Shown: one piece after another, positions 7,445 to 13,388 of the stretch
Layout: each line of letters begins with the position of its first letter
How positions within the stretch are numbered: position 1 is the stretch's first letter
Source: a virus
Strand: one strand, 5' to 3'
DNA: 37,410 nucleotides
IMG/VR virus record: IMGVR_UViG_3300047289_000054
Location: 1-37,410 of that record
Program-made: the position numbers and the translations under genes
The notes under the pieces: generated by a model
What the model was told of the DNA's origin: nothing
Database searches by the model: none
The model's input: the letters and a program-made list of their open reading frames with translations, nothing else

Positions 7445-8743
7445 TTATTTTGTTTGCAATTGATTATAATATAAGTTGAATAAATGATTTTGAAACGCTC
7501 TTGTTTCGTCGCCAAGTCCAGAAATATTGTGTTCGTTTTCCTCAATAATTATCTTGGCAATTTCATCAATTCCATAAATATCTAATTTTGTTGAAAGTAA
7601 TATCTTTCCTTTTTCTGCTTGTCCGAGAATGTTATTATCTAAAAATTGAACGTATTCAATCTCTGGATTATCCCAGCGGTCTAAATAAGAAGTTTCAAGA
7701 AGCTTTCCAACCGCGTCTATGACTTTGTTTACAAAATTTTCTTTTGGCTTTACAATCACATAATTCGTATCTGATTTCTTTGAACTATCATTTAACCCAA
7801 GAACATCTATTTCATCAAATTGTAATTTCAAAGATTTAAGTAAATTCATTGGGAGTGTAATTCTACCTTTTAATTCTTCAGCGTCAAGCATTGAAGCAAA
7901 TTCAACTGGAGCAAATTTTTTGTCTTTACAAGCATTTAGCCAAGCTTCTGAAAATGGTATTCCAATTTCGTATTCAGCTTTGTGTTCATAAAAACCAGCG
8001 TTCGCTCCAGTTAGAGCAAAAATCAAAACATTAATCGCTGATTCGTTATTGCATAATTTTAAAATTACAGCAATCCTATTGTAAAGTTGGAATTGATATT
8101 TAATTACTCGGCTTTCGTTTATCTCTATATCAACAAAATTATAGTGAAAAACGGATTTGTTTTGGTTTTCATAAGCCAATATACCTTTTCTAAAAATTCG
8201 TGTCTTAAAATCGCTATCTGCATTTTTATAAATTGCGCCGTATTGATTTGCAAAAATTACATTTTCATTTTTAGTGCAAAAATACAATCCAACATTTTTA
8301 TAGAAATGCTCAACATCTGGGGTCATTTCAATATAGAATTTTGTGTAATCTTCTTCTGGGTCTATAACTTCAATTTCGTTTATTTCCGCATCTTCATCTT
8401 CATCCATTGCGTTTGAATAAATTTCACGAATTGGAGCGAAAGCCGTGTCCCAATCATTACCTCCCATTGTGGTAGTTAGAGAAGTTTCGTTTCCATTGAT
8501 TAAAATTACTTTGAAGTTTTGGTCACGGAATTTTTGGTCACGAGTTGTAAATTTGATTTCGTCTTTACCAGAGAAAACATAAAATTCAATTCCTTTTCTT
8601 AAAAGCGTTGAAATTGCATATTTGTTACCACTTCCGTACATTCCAATTTTTGAAGAGTCATTTCTTTTTGAACTGGCTCCGATTAAATAAAAAGCTTGAA
8701 TGTCAATTTTCCCTTTTGATTTTATTTCTAAAAATTTTTTCAT
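7445..8743 (-). CDS. GHKL-like ATPase, motif order apparently permuted
   Basis: A 432-residue protein. IGMYGSGNKYAIS (33-45) looks like the glycine-rich ATP-lid motif of GHKL ATPases. REIYSNAMDED (106-116) matches the N-box, with Glu107, Asn111 and Asp114 spaced as in gyrase B. In standard GHKL folds the N-box comes first; here the Gly-rich motif does, suggesting a circular permutation or a divergent family. The C-terminus carries IIEENEHNISGLGDETRAF, an EE-x2-H segment resembling a degenerate helper or metallopeptidase motif. It is the last gene of its unit, followed by a terminator. Function unknown; phage GHKL proteins such as rIIA are linked to host takeover or exclusion. Confidence 0.65.
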   Translation of the reverse strand: MKKFLEIKSKGKIDIQAFYLIGASSKRNDSSKIGMYGSGNKYAISTLLRKGIEFYVFSGKDEIKFTTRDQKFRDQNFKVILINGNETSLTTTMGGNDWDTAFAPIREIYSNAMDEDEDAEINEIEVIDPEEDYTKFYIEMTPDVEHFYKNVGLYFCTKNENVIFANQYGAIYKNADSDFKTRIFRKGILAYENQNKSVFHYNFVDIEINESRVIKYQFQLYNRIAVILKLCNNESAINVLIFALTGANAGFYEHKAEYEIGIPFSEAWLNACKDKKFAPVEFASMLDAEELKGRITLPMNLLKSLKLQFDEIDVLGLNDSSKKSDTNYVIVKPKENFVNKVIDAVGKLLETSYLDRWDNPEIEYVQFLDNNILGQAEKGKILLSTKLDIYGIDEIAKIIIEENEHNISGLGDETRAFQNHLFNLYYNQLQTK

Positions 8744-8766
8744 TTGGTTTTGATTTTAATATTGAT

Positions 8767-9132
8767 TTAATTTAATTGATAGTATGCAAATTTTCTAACT
8801 ACATCTTTTGCGAGTTGTACTCCAAATATAGAAATCACAATCAAAATAGCTTCTTCATCATCTCCAATATAACTACATTCGTGATTTGAATATTCATAAT
8901 CGTAAACTTCTTGCGGGGTACATTCAACGGCAATTCTTTTTTCTATTTCCGTGTAATAGTTTCTTAATTTTTCAAGTCCTTCTTTCGTTCCGTAAAGACC
9001 AGCTCCTCCGTCAAAAATTTGTTCGTCTATGATTCCACATTTCTCCTTACCTTCTGCGAATTGTTGATTTGAAAATGCGAAAAAACATTTTTCTAAAATT
9101 GGTTCTTGATTTTTGATTTCTTGATATTTCAT
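8767..9132 (-). CDS. Conserved phage protein of unknown function
   Basis: A 121-residue acidic protein from the ATG at 9132. An in-frame ATG at 9162 would add ten residues but would run 29 bases into the upstream gene, whereas the 9132 start sits 1 base after that gene's TAA. Visible features are KCFFAFSNQQFAEGKEK, GAGLYGTKEGL and YDYEYSNHECSYIGDDEEA, the last rich in Cys, His and acidic residues. I recall similar proteins (a DUF7659-like pattern) in Bacteroidota and their phages but cannot give a function. It lies between denV and the GHKL gene. Confidence 0.65.
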   Translation of the reverse strand: MKYQEIKNQEPILEKCFFAFSNQQFAEGKEKCGIIDEQIFDGGAGLYGTKEGLEKLRNYYTEIEKRIAVECTPQEVYDYEYSNHECSYIGDDEEAILIVISIFGVQLAKDVVRKFAYYQLN

Positions 9133-9133
9133 T

Positions 9134-9550
9134 TTATTTGATTTTGATATTTGTAAATTCAACTGGCTGTCTATTGTAACGTAAATTTTTCATTCCTTGT
9201 AACCTTTCGTTAATCCTTTCTTTTAAAATTTCTCTAACGATTAAATTTGGGTTCCAATCATTAAATAATTCATTTGGTAATTCAGTATAGCTATTAGAAT
9301 AATTTAAAACATTGAAGCAACGTTTTTCAGCTTCTGAAACTAAATCTTTATGCCTTTGAACGAGGTATTTTAATTTGTCATAAAAAAATTTAACGTGACC
9401 TTGATTTAAAGAAAAGTTTTCTGGAATATTTTTTATTACCGCTTTACCAGATTTGATAGTATTGAAAACTCTTGGTAATTCTCTAATTTCCGCAAGTAAA
9501 TGCTGGTCAGTCAATTCAAATGGTTCTATGTATGCATTTATCCTTGTCAT
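9134..9550 (-). CDS. denV: Pyrimidine-dimer DNA glycosylase/AP lyase (T4 endonuclease V family)
   Basis: A 138-residue protein, the same length as T4 endonuclease V. The start MTRIN is identical, with Thr2 as the catalytic amine after Met removal. DQHLLAEIRELPRVF (15-29) carries the equivalents of T4 Arg22, catalytic Glu23 and Arg26, shifted by one residue. GHVKFFYDKLKYL matches the next conserved block. The enzyme cuts the glycosyl bond at UV-induced cyclobutane dimers and nicks the backbone. It sits between RadC-like and DUF7659-like genes, suggesting a DNA-maintenance module. UV protection fits a phage exposed to sunlight. Confidence 0.92.
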   Translation of the reverse strand: MTRINAYIEPFELTDQHLLAEIRELPRVFNTIKSGKAVIKNIPENFSLNQGHVKFFYDKLKYLVQRHKDLVSEAEKRCFNVLNYSNSYTELPNELFNDWNPNLIVREILKERINERLQGMKNLRYNRQPVEFTNIKIK

Positions 9551-9552
9551 AA

Positions 9553-9987
9553 TTACATTAAATTTTCGTCAGTAAATGATAAATACCCATTTGATGTCAA
9601 AATTAAATGGTCTAAAACTTGAACATCTAAAAGCTGGAGAGCTTGTTTTATTTTTTTAGTAATTTGTTTATCAGCGTCGCTTGGATTCAAATTTCCACTT
9701 GGATGATTGTGCGCTAAAATAACTCCAGAAGCTAAACTATCAACTGCGTATTTTGCAATTATTTTAATATCAACAACGGTACCAGCTATACCTCCTTGTG
9801 AAATTTTAGCATAGCCAGTTGTTGTATTTTTTCTATCTACTAAAAGAATAAAAAATGATTCAAAAACATCAATGTCATCTCCGTAATATTGTGAAATTAC
9901 TTCGTGAGCAACTTTACTTGATGTGATTTTAACGTTTTGAAATTCTGTTGGATTTTTTTTGATTGTGAATAAAGATTGACTTGACAT
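9553..9987 (-). CDS. radC: RadC-like JAB-domain protein
   Basis: A 144-residue JAB/MPN metalloprotein. HNHPSGNLNPSDAD (93-106) supplies the zinc ligands His93, His95 and Asp104, and Glu43 in FESFFILLV is the usual distal acid. It matches the C-terminal RadC domain and lacks the N-terminal helix-hairpin-helix part of bacterial RadC. The ATG at 9987 is chosen because a longer in-frame TTG at 10032 lies inside the promoter -7 box. Phage and mobile-element RadC proteins are common in Bacteroidota; they probably act on DNA or ubiquitin-like signals, but activity is unproven. First gene of a promoter-led unit with denV. Confidence 0.88.
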   Translation of the reverse strand: MSSQSLFTIKKNPTEFQNVKITSSKVAHEVISQYYGDDIDVFESFFILLVDRKNTTTGYAKISQGGIAGTVVDIKIIAKYAVDSLASGVILAHNHPSGNLNPSDADKQITKKIKQALQLLDVQVLDHLILTSNGYLSFTDENLM

Positions 9988-10029
9988 TTTGATTTGATTT
10001 AAAATTGATATTTGATTGATTTTGATAGG

Positions 10030-10059
10030 CAAATTTAATTAATATTTTTTAATTACAAA
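10030..10059 (-). promoter_or_regulatory. Bacteroidota-type promoter for the radC-denV unit, overlapped by an inverted repeat
   Basis: Minus strand reads TTTG (10059-10056), 18 bases, TAAATTTG (10037-10030), a full match to the TTTG/TAnnTTTG consensus. The transcript would start just below 10030, giving a leader of about 40 bases. The -33 box is embedded in an inverted repeat, AATTACA (10051-10057) and TGTAATT (10066-10072), separated by 8 bases, which looks like an operator. Confidence 0.8.
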
Positions 10060-10086
10060 ACAAAATGTAATTTTTTTTTATTTTTT

Positions 10087-10446
10087 TTAATCTTTATGAA
10101 ATTGCCCGTCACGCATTACTCCAGTTCTTTTTGAAATTATATCATAAGCACTTTGCAAACATTCTTCAAGCTTTAATCCTTGCATTTCAGCTTGGATAAT
10201 TATCGTAACGAGTATATCTCCCAACGCGTCAATTATCTCCTCTTTATCGTTCTTATATATTGCCTCTGACAATTCCATTACTTCCTCAAATGTTTTTAAA
10301 CATTGAGCGTCTGGAGTTCCCTTTTCTAATATGCCTTTTTGTTCTGCCCAGCTAATCACTAATGCTTCAAGTTCGTTGTATTTCATTTCTCTTTTTTTTG
10401 TGTTATAAACTAAATTTGCGTGTAATGTATTGTTTTGATTTTTCAT
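10087..10446 (-). CDS. mazG: MazG-like nucleotide pyrophosphohydrolase
   Basis: A 119-residue all-helical protein with the MazG/dUTPase-like metal site: FEEVMELSEAI gives Glu54, Glu55 and Glu58, and DALGDIL gives Asp73 and Asp77. Such enzymes hydrolyse (d)NTPs to monophosphates, and phage versions are thought to shape nucleotide or alarmone pools. The 10446 ATG is kept because it overlaps the stop of the upstream 42-residue gene as ATGA; an internal ATG at 10386, preceded by AAAGAGAA, would give a 99-residue protein starting MKYNELE and is a serious alternative. Last gene of the small-gene array before a promoter gap. Confidence 0.85.
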   Translation of the reverse strand: MKNQNNTLHANLVYNTKKREMKYNELEALVISWAEQKGILEKGTPDAQCLKTFEEVMELSEAIYKNDKEEIIDALGDILVTIIIQAEMQGLKLEECLQSAYDIISKRTGVMRDGQFHKD

Positions 10447-10571
10447 CTTTTTAAATCGTATTTTATTGGTTTCACATCTTTGTGCTTTTCTGAAAGTTCT
10501 TTGGCTTCTTCTTTTAATCTTTTTTCTTGCTCCCAGATAGTTTCGTTTTTATCTATTGGTTTTGTTTTCAT
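10443..10571 (-). CDS. Small charged 42-aa protein
   Basis: A 42-residue reading frame that fills the gap between the peptidase-like gene and mazG. It is very rich in Lys and Glu (MKTKPIDKNETIWEQEKR...), probably a helical or disordered peptide with no membrane segment. Its TGA overlaps the mazG ATG as ATGA, which supports both the gene and that mazG start. No family recognised. Confidence 0.6.
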   Translation of the reverse strand: MKTKPIDKNETIWEQEKRLKEEAKELSEKHKDVKPIKYDLKR

Positions 10572-10573
10572 AA

Positions 10574-10900
10574 TTATTTTTTAAATTCATAAATTTGATC
10601 AAACAACCAACCTGTTAAATAAGCCTCAGGTTCATCATTATATCTATCTACTTCCATTGCGCAATCTATGTATATAGAGTTCTTCAAATGTACTATTTCG
10701 TGTGGTATGTTGCTTAGATGAGTCGCGTCTGTAAACCCTATAATATAATGTCTATACTTACTCTCGTCTTTTAATGTAACTGCTCCAAAATCAGATAGAG
10801 ACTTTGTCTTATATTTCTTTTCAACATAAGACAAATCCTCATCTAATATAATAGTTAACTTACAACAGTATATTGGTATATCTATTGTGGTCTTTTTCAT
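10574..10900 (-). CDS. Small zinc-metallopeptidase-like protein
   Basis: A 108-residue protein with IPHEIVHLKN, an HExxH zinc motif (His66, Glu67, His70). A later DEPEAYLTGWLFDQIY provides a Glu in a helix, as in the gluzincin third ligand. This minimal arrangement recurs in small phage proteins annotated as putative peptidases. Substrate unknown; it could be inactive. No signal peptide, so cytoplasmic. The start at 10900 is preceded by AAGATATG, the boundary-repeat leader of this gene array. Confidence 0.65.
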   Translation of the reverse strand: MKKTTIDIPIYCCKLTIILDEDLSYVEKKYKTKSLSDFGAVTLKDESKYRHYIIGFTDATHLSNIPHEIVHLKNSIYIDCAMEVDRYNDEPEAYLTGWLFDQIYEFKK

Positions 10901-10903
10901 ATC

Positions 10904-11332
10904 TTAAATGCTAAACCCTTGACTATTTAACCACTCTTTTAAAGCCTCAACAACTTGTTTGTCATTTTCTGCTAATCTACCTTTTACAAAAATATCTCCA
11001 TTAGGGCATAGCTTTAAAATTTCATTTCGGTTTTTATCCATTGAAAAAAATACTGTGTCCTTTTGGAAATCTTCAGCTTTTTTTAATACTAATACTTTTT
11101 CTTCTGTTTTCATATCTTTATTTTTTAAAAGGTTTTTAATTTCTTGTTTAACTTCTTCCCAATAGTTTGATAAATCATAATCTTTATCTACTGAATTTAT
11201 ATTCAATATCTCATAAACTGCTATTAATGCACATTGTTTGCTTTCGTCCCAACTTAATGTTTGACCTTCTTTATTAATTCCAAATGAATAATATTTTCTA
11301 ATTAATTGTTCTGCTTTTTCTTTTGGTCTCAT
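10904..11332 (-). CDS. Probable fusion of two small phage proteins across a boundary repeat
   Basis: A 142-residue frame made of two unlike parts. Residues 1-70 (KAEQLIRKYYSFG, CALIAVYEIL, NYWEEVKQEI) resemble a stand-alone small phage protein. Residues 74-142 (DTVFFSMDKNRNEILKLCP, GDIFVKGRLAENDKQVVEAL) resemble another. The join, LLKNKDMKTEE, is encoded by a degenerate copy of the boundary repeat found between neighbouring genes. Elsewhere that repeat gives a ...KNK stop, then AAGATATG; here it is AAT AAA GAT ATG, so the stop has gone and reading continues. The internal ATG at 11113 with its leader may still be used to make a 69-residue protein. Function unknown. Confidence 0.7.
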   Translation of the reverse strand: MRPKEKAEQLIRKYYSFGINKEGQTLSWDESKQCALIAVYEILNINSVDKDYDLSNYWEEVKQEIKNLLKNKDMKTEEKVLVLKKAEDFQKDTVFFSMDKNRNEILKLCPNGDIFVKGRLAENDKQVVEALKEWLNSQGFSI

Positions 11333-11345
11333 ATCTTATTTGTTT

Positions 11346-11471
11346 TTAAATTAGTTCATCATATTTTTCAAAAGCTTCTTCAAGTGTTTCTTGTTTAGGT
11401 TTACCTCCAAAATAAGCAGAAGCTAAATCATTAAATTCTTTTGTCCCTATTTGTGGAATTTCTTGTTTCAT
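11346..11471 (-). CDS. Small 41-aa acidic protein
   Basis: A 41-residue frame, MKQEIPQIGTKEF... to ...EEAFEKYDELI, with its ATG preceded by the array's standard ATAAGAT leader and its stop lying inside the next boundary repeat (11330-11352). Helical and acidic, no membrane segment or known motif. It is supported by its fit in the regular spacing of the cassette array. Confidence 0.6.
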   Translation of the reverse strand: MKQEIPQIGTKEFNDLASAYFGGKPKQETLEEAFEKYDELI

Positions 11472-11490
11472 ATCTTATTTGTAGCTGATT

Positions 11491-11715
11491 TTATTTAATT
11501 AAGTCAATATAAGTTGGAGCTGGACAAATTCCGTGAGTAAACTCTTCAAAATGATTATAATCATCTCCAATTTCTTCAATACTACACACGTAATGAAATC
11601 TAGTATCTAAATTAATATCACACTCTACTAATTGTAGTGATTCTTCTAATGGTAAGAAATCTAATTTCTCATCCAACATTTTCTGTGCAAATTTTTGCTT
11701 TAATTTTTCTTGCAT
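11491..11715 (-). CDS. Small hypothetical protein of the cassette array
   Basis: A 74-residue acidic protein with a helical first half (MQEKLKQKFAQKMLDEKL) and a second half containing three Cys residues and HFEEFTHGICP. No family recognised. Its leader belongs to a variant boundary element containing GTAGCTGATTTTA on the plus strand, shared with the site at 11471-11493. Probably a dispensable early phage protein, inferred from location only. Confidence 0.55.
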   Translation of the reverse strand: MQEKLKQKFAQKMLDEKLDFLPLEESLQLVECDINLDTRFHYVCSIEEIGDDYNHFEEFTHGICPAPTYIDLIK

Positions 11716-11716
11716 A

Positions 11717-11980
11717 TTATTTATTTGTAGCTGATTTTAAAATATTTAATGTATTTTCAATATCTGCAGTAATATATTTCTGAAATAATATTTGACCTTT
11801 AAAAATATCTACATAATAATTATCAACTTCTTCGTTAGGTAATTGATTTGTAGGTCTTGGAAAATCACCACACAAATTTGAAGTTTGTAAGTAAAGTTCA
11901 TTTGAAAAATTATATAATCTTGCGTTTGATTTGTCTAATTTTACTTTAATTTCTTGTAATTTTGATTCTTGGTTTTTCAT
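11717..11980 (-). CDS. Small hypothetical protein of the cassette array
   Basis: An 87-residue protein beginning MKNQESKLQEIKVKLDKSNARL, a likely amphipathic or coiled helix, followed by a Pro/Asn-rich middle (CGDFPRPTNQLPNEE) and a C-terminal helix ending LKSATNK. That C-terminal tail is encoded by a sequence repeated, in non-coding form, at 11475-11493. No function recognised. Confidence 0.55.
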   Translation of the reverse strand: MKNQESKLQEIKVKLDKSNARLYNFSNELYLQTSNLCGDFPRPTNQLPNEEVDNYYVDIFKGQILFQKYITADIENTLNILKSATNK

Positions 11981-11993
11981 ATTTTTATTTTTT

Positions 11994-12215
11994 TTAAATT
12001 AATTTTGAATATTCGTATAACACTTTCATTTTATCGTATAAATCAATTTTACTTGATAGATTTGGACTTACAAATTTTAACGTACCTTTCATTTCTACAA
12101 TTTTACTATCAGAATAATTATCTAATTCATCTTGTAACATTTCATAAAATCTAACGTACTTACCGTTAAAAGAAGTGTCCTGTATAATTTCACTTAATAA
12201 ATCTTGAGTTATCAT
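11994..12215 (-). CDS. Small hypothetical protein of the cassette array
   Basis: A 73-residue acidic protein (MITQDLLSEIIQDTSFNGKY... to ...YDKMKVLYEYSKLI), probably mixed alpha/beta, with no Cys cluster, membrane segment or known motif. Its start has the perfect boundary-repeat leader (AATAAGATATG). No family recognised. Confidence 0.55.
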   Translation of the reverse strand: MITQDLLSEIIQDTSFNGKYVRFYEMLQDELDNYSDSKIVEMKGTLKFVSPNLSSKIDLYDKMKVLYEYSKLI

Positions 12216-12228
12216 ATCTTATTTATTT

Positions 12229-12624
12229 TTAAATTGTTCTATATCCTTGATAATCGCATTTGTCACTTGAACATTTAGTTGTTTTTTGACAAGGATAAGA
12301 GGTTAAAACAACGTTAGGTTTAGAATCTAATAATTCACTTTTACATTTAGGGCAAGTAAGTCCATTTAATACTGGGTTTCCAAAGTAACTACTGTTAGTA
12401 GTTGTATAAGAACCTAAAGATAAATCACTATTTGAAATTTGTACTTTTTTTACTAACTCAACCTTACCTTCTTTTGCATTATACCAATCTTTTTGATATT
12501 TAAACTCAAATCCACTATCTCTCATTACGATAGTCATTTCTTCTTTATCATCTGTTACCAATTTTATTGGTAAATAAACTTGTTCTAGTTGAAACGAATC
12601 ATCTTGATTAACTTCTATTTTCAT
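12229..12624 (-). CDS. Small zinc-ribbon-like protein of the cassette array
   Basis: A 131-residue protein with a beta-rich N-terminal half and a Cys-rich C-terminal half. CPKC is followed by CQKTTKCSSDKCDY, which could hold one zinc ion in a ribbon or treble-clef fold. No catalytic motif. It may bind nucleic acid or protein; the zinc role is inferred from Cys spacing only. Both flanking boundary repeats are near-perfect copies. Confidence 0.6.
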   Translation of the reverse strand: MKIEVNQDDSFQLEQVYLPIKLVTDDKEEMTIVMRDSGFEFKYQKDWYNAKEGKVELVKKVQISNSDLSLGSYTTTNSSYFGNPVLNGLTCPKCKSELLDSKPNVVLTSYPCQKTTKCSSDKCDYQGYRTI

Positions 12625-12642
12625 ATCTTATTTGTTTTTAAA

Positions 12643-12888
12643 TTAATATTTTTCCATTACTACTATCCAAGTATCTTCGTATCGAGAAGTTCCTGCAACA
12701 GACTTAACAATATATCCTTGTCTAATATAATTGTTTATTGCTTCTTTTACACTTCTTTGTCCATAATCAATAGTAAAAACTATTGTTCCTTTAGGCTTTG
12801 CTGGTTTAACAGTCATTACAGAAACTGTTGTTGCTGATGTTAGTATTACAATCACAATTCCTAACATAAAATAAAAAGCTGTTTTCAT
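12643..12888 (-). CDS. Small membrane-anchored or exported protein
   Basis: An 81-residue protein with one N-terminal hydrophobic helix (MKTAFYFMLGIVIVILTSAT), then a Pro/Lys linker and a compact domain (IVFTIDYGQRSVKEAINNYI, ending DTWIVVMEKY). The helix could be an anchor or an uncleaved signal; there is no lipobox. The exposed domain resembles small DUF-type domains with a YIRQGYIVKS turn, but I cannot name it. A possible envelope-acting early protein, such as one for superinfection exclusion, purely by inference. Confidence 0.55.
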   Translation of the reverse strand: MKTAFYFMLGIVIVILTSATTVSVMTVKPAKPKGTIVFTIDYGQRSVKEAINNYIRQGYIVKSVAGTSRYEDTWIVVMEKY

Positions 12889-12891
12889 ATC

Positions 12892-13092
12892 TTATTTGTT
12901 TTTAAATTGTTCTGTTAATTTTGAATGTAAATTATGAACACAACTTGAAACTTTTACTTGTGTATATTCTGTAAGTCCTGTGTCTAAATCTGTTCTTTTT
13001 AACAACTCAAATGTTGGTATTCCAGCTCCAAAATCTTCTATGAACATTATATGTTCCCACTTTGACCAGTTATTTTTTTTAAATAGTTTCAT
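12892..13092 (-). CDS. Small hypothetical protein of the cassette array
   Basis: A 66-residue basic protein starting MKLFKKNNWSKWEHIMFIED and containing RTDLDTGLTEYTQVKVSSC, a strand-turn-strand pattern. It ends in EQFKNK, the tail encoded by the boundary repeat itself, as in two other genes of the array. No family recognised. Confidence 0.55.
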   Translation of the reverse strand: MKLFKKNNWSKWEHIMFIEDFGAGIPTFELLKRTDLDTGLTEYTQVKVSSCVHNLHSKLTEQFKNK

Positions 13093-13095
13093 ATC

Positions 13096-13203
13096 TTATT
13101 TGTTTTTAAAAGTTTTGTACAGTTTAATAAATGTAATTAAGATTATAGTTCCTATAATCAATCCTAATGAAAAGTATCCTAAAAACCCTATTAATATTCC
13201 CAT
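13096..13203 (-). CDS. Tiny single-pass membrane peptide (35 aa)
   Basis: A 35-residue frame, MGILIGFLGYFSLGLIIG... to ...YKTFKNK, nearly all one hydrophobic helix with a basic C-terminus. The start sits after a variant boundary repeat (13201-13223), and the stop lies inside the next one (13090-13110). Regular spacing and the FKNK tail support it as a real gene. Role unknown. Confidence 0.6.
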   Translation of the reverse strand: MGILIGFLGYFSLGLIIGTIILITFIKLYKTFKNK

Positions 13204-13217
13204 AATTTTATTTGTTT

Positions 13218-13385
13218 TTAAATTTTATTTAACCTACTTTCTATTAACTTTAACTTTAATTTCTCTTGTCTTAATTCCTTACCTTTACCCCACAAATAAG
13301 TATTTTCAAACATTCTTTTTTCCATTTCAAGTGTTTTAATACTTTCGAGTGTTTTAAAATATATCTCTATTAATTTCTTTTTCAT
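13218..13385 (-). CDS. Small basic helical protein (55 aa)
   Basis: A 55-residue frame, MKKKLIEIYFKTLESIK... to ...LKLIESRLNKI, strongly charged and helical, probably forming a short coiled coil. Start and stop both fall in boundary repeats (13383-13405 and 13201-13223). No family recognised. Confidence 0.6.
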   Translation of the reverse strand: MKKKLIEIYFKTLESIKTLEMEKRMFENTYLWGKGKELRQEKLKLKLIESRLNKI

Positions 13386-13388
13386 ATC

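Noticed and set aside
7445-7560. EENEH in the C-terminus of the GHKL-like protein as an active zinc-peptidase site
   Set aside because: The standard HExxH is not present and no third ligand can be assigned, so it is noted only as a segment of interest.
9553-10032. Longer RadC-like frame from a TTG at 10032
   Set aside because: The TTG overlaps the promoter -7 box, so the codon would not be transcribed; the ATG at 9987 also gives the normal domain start.
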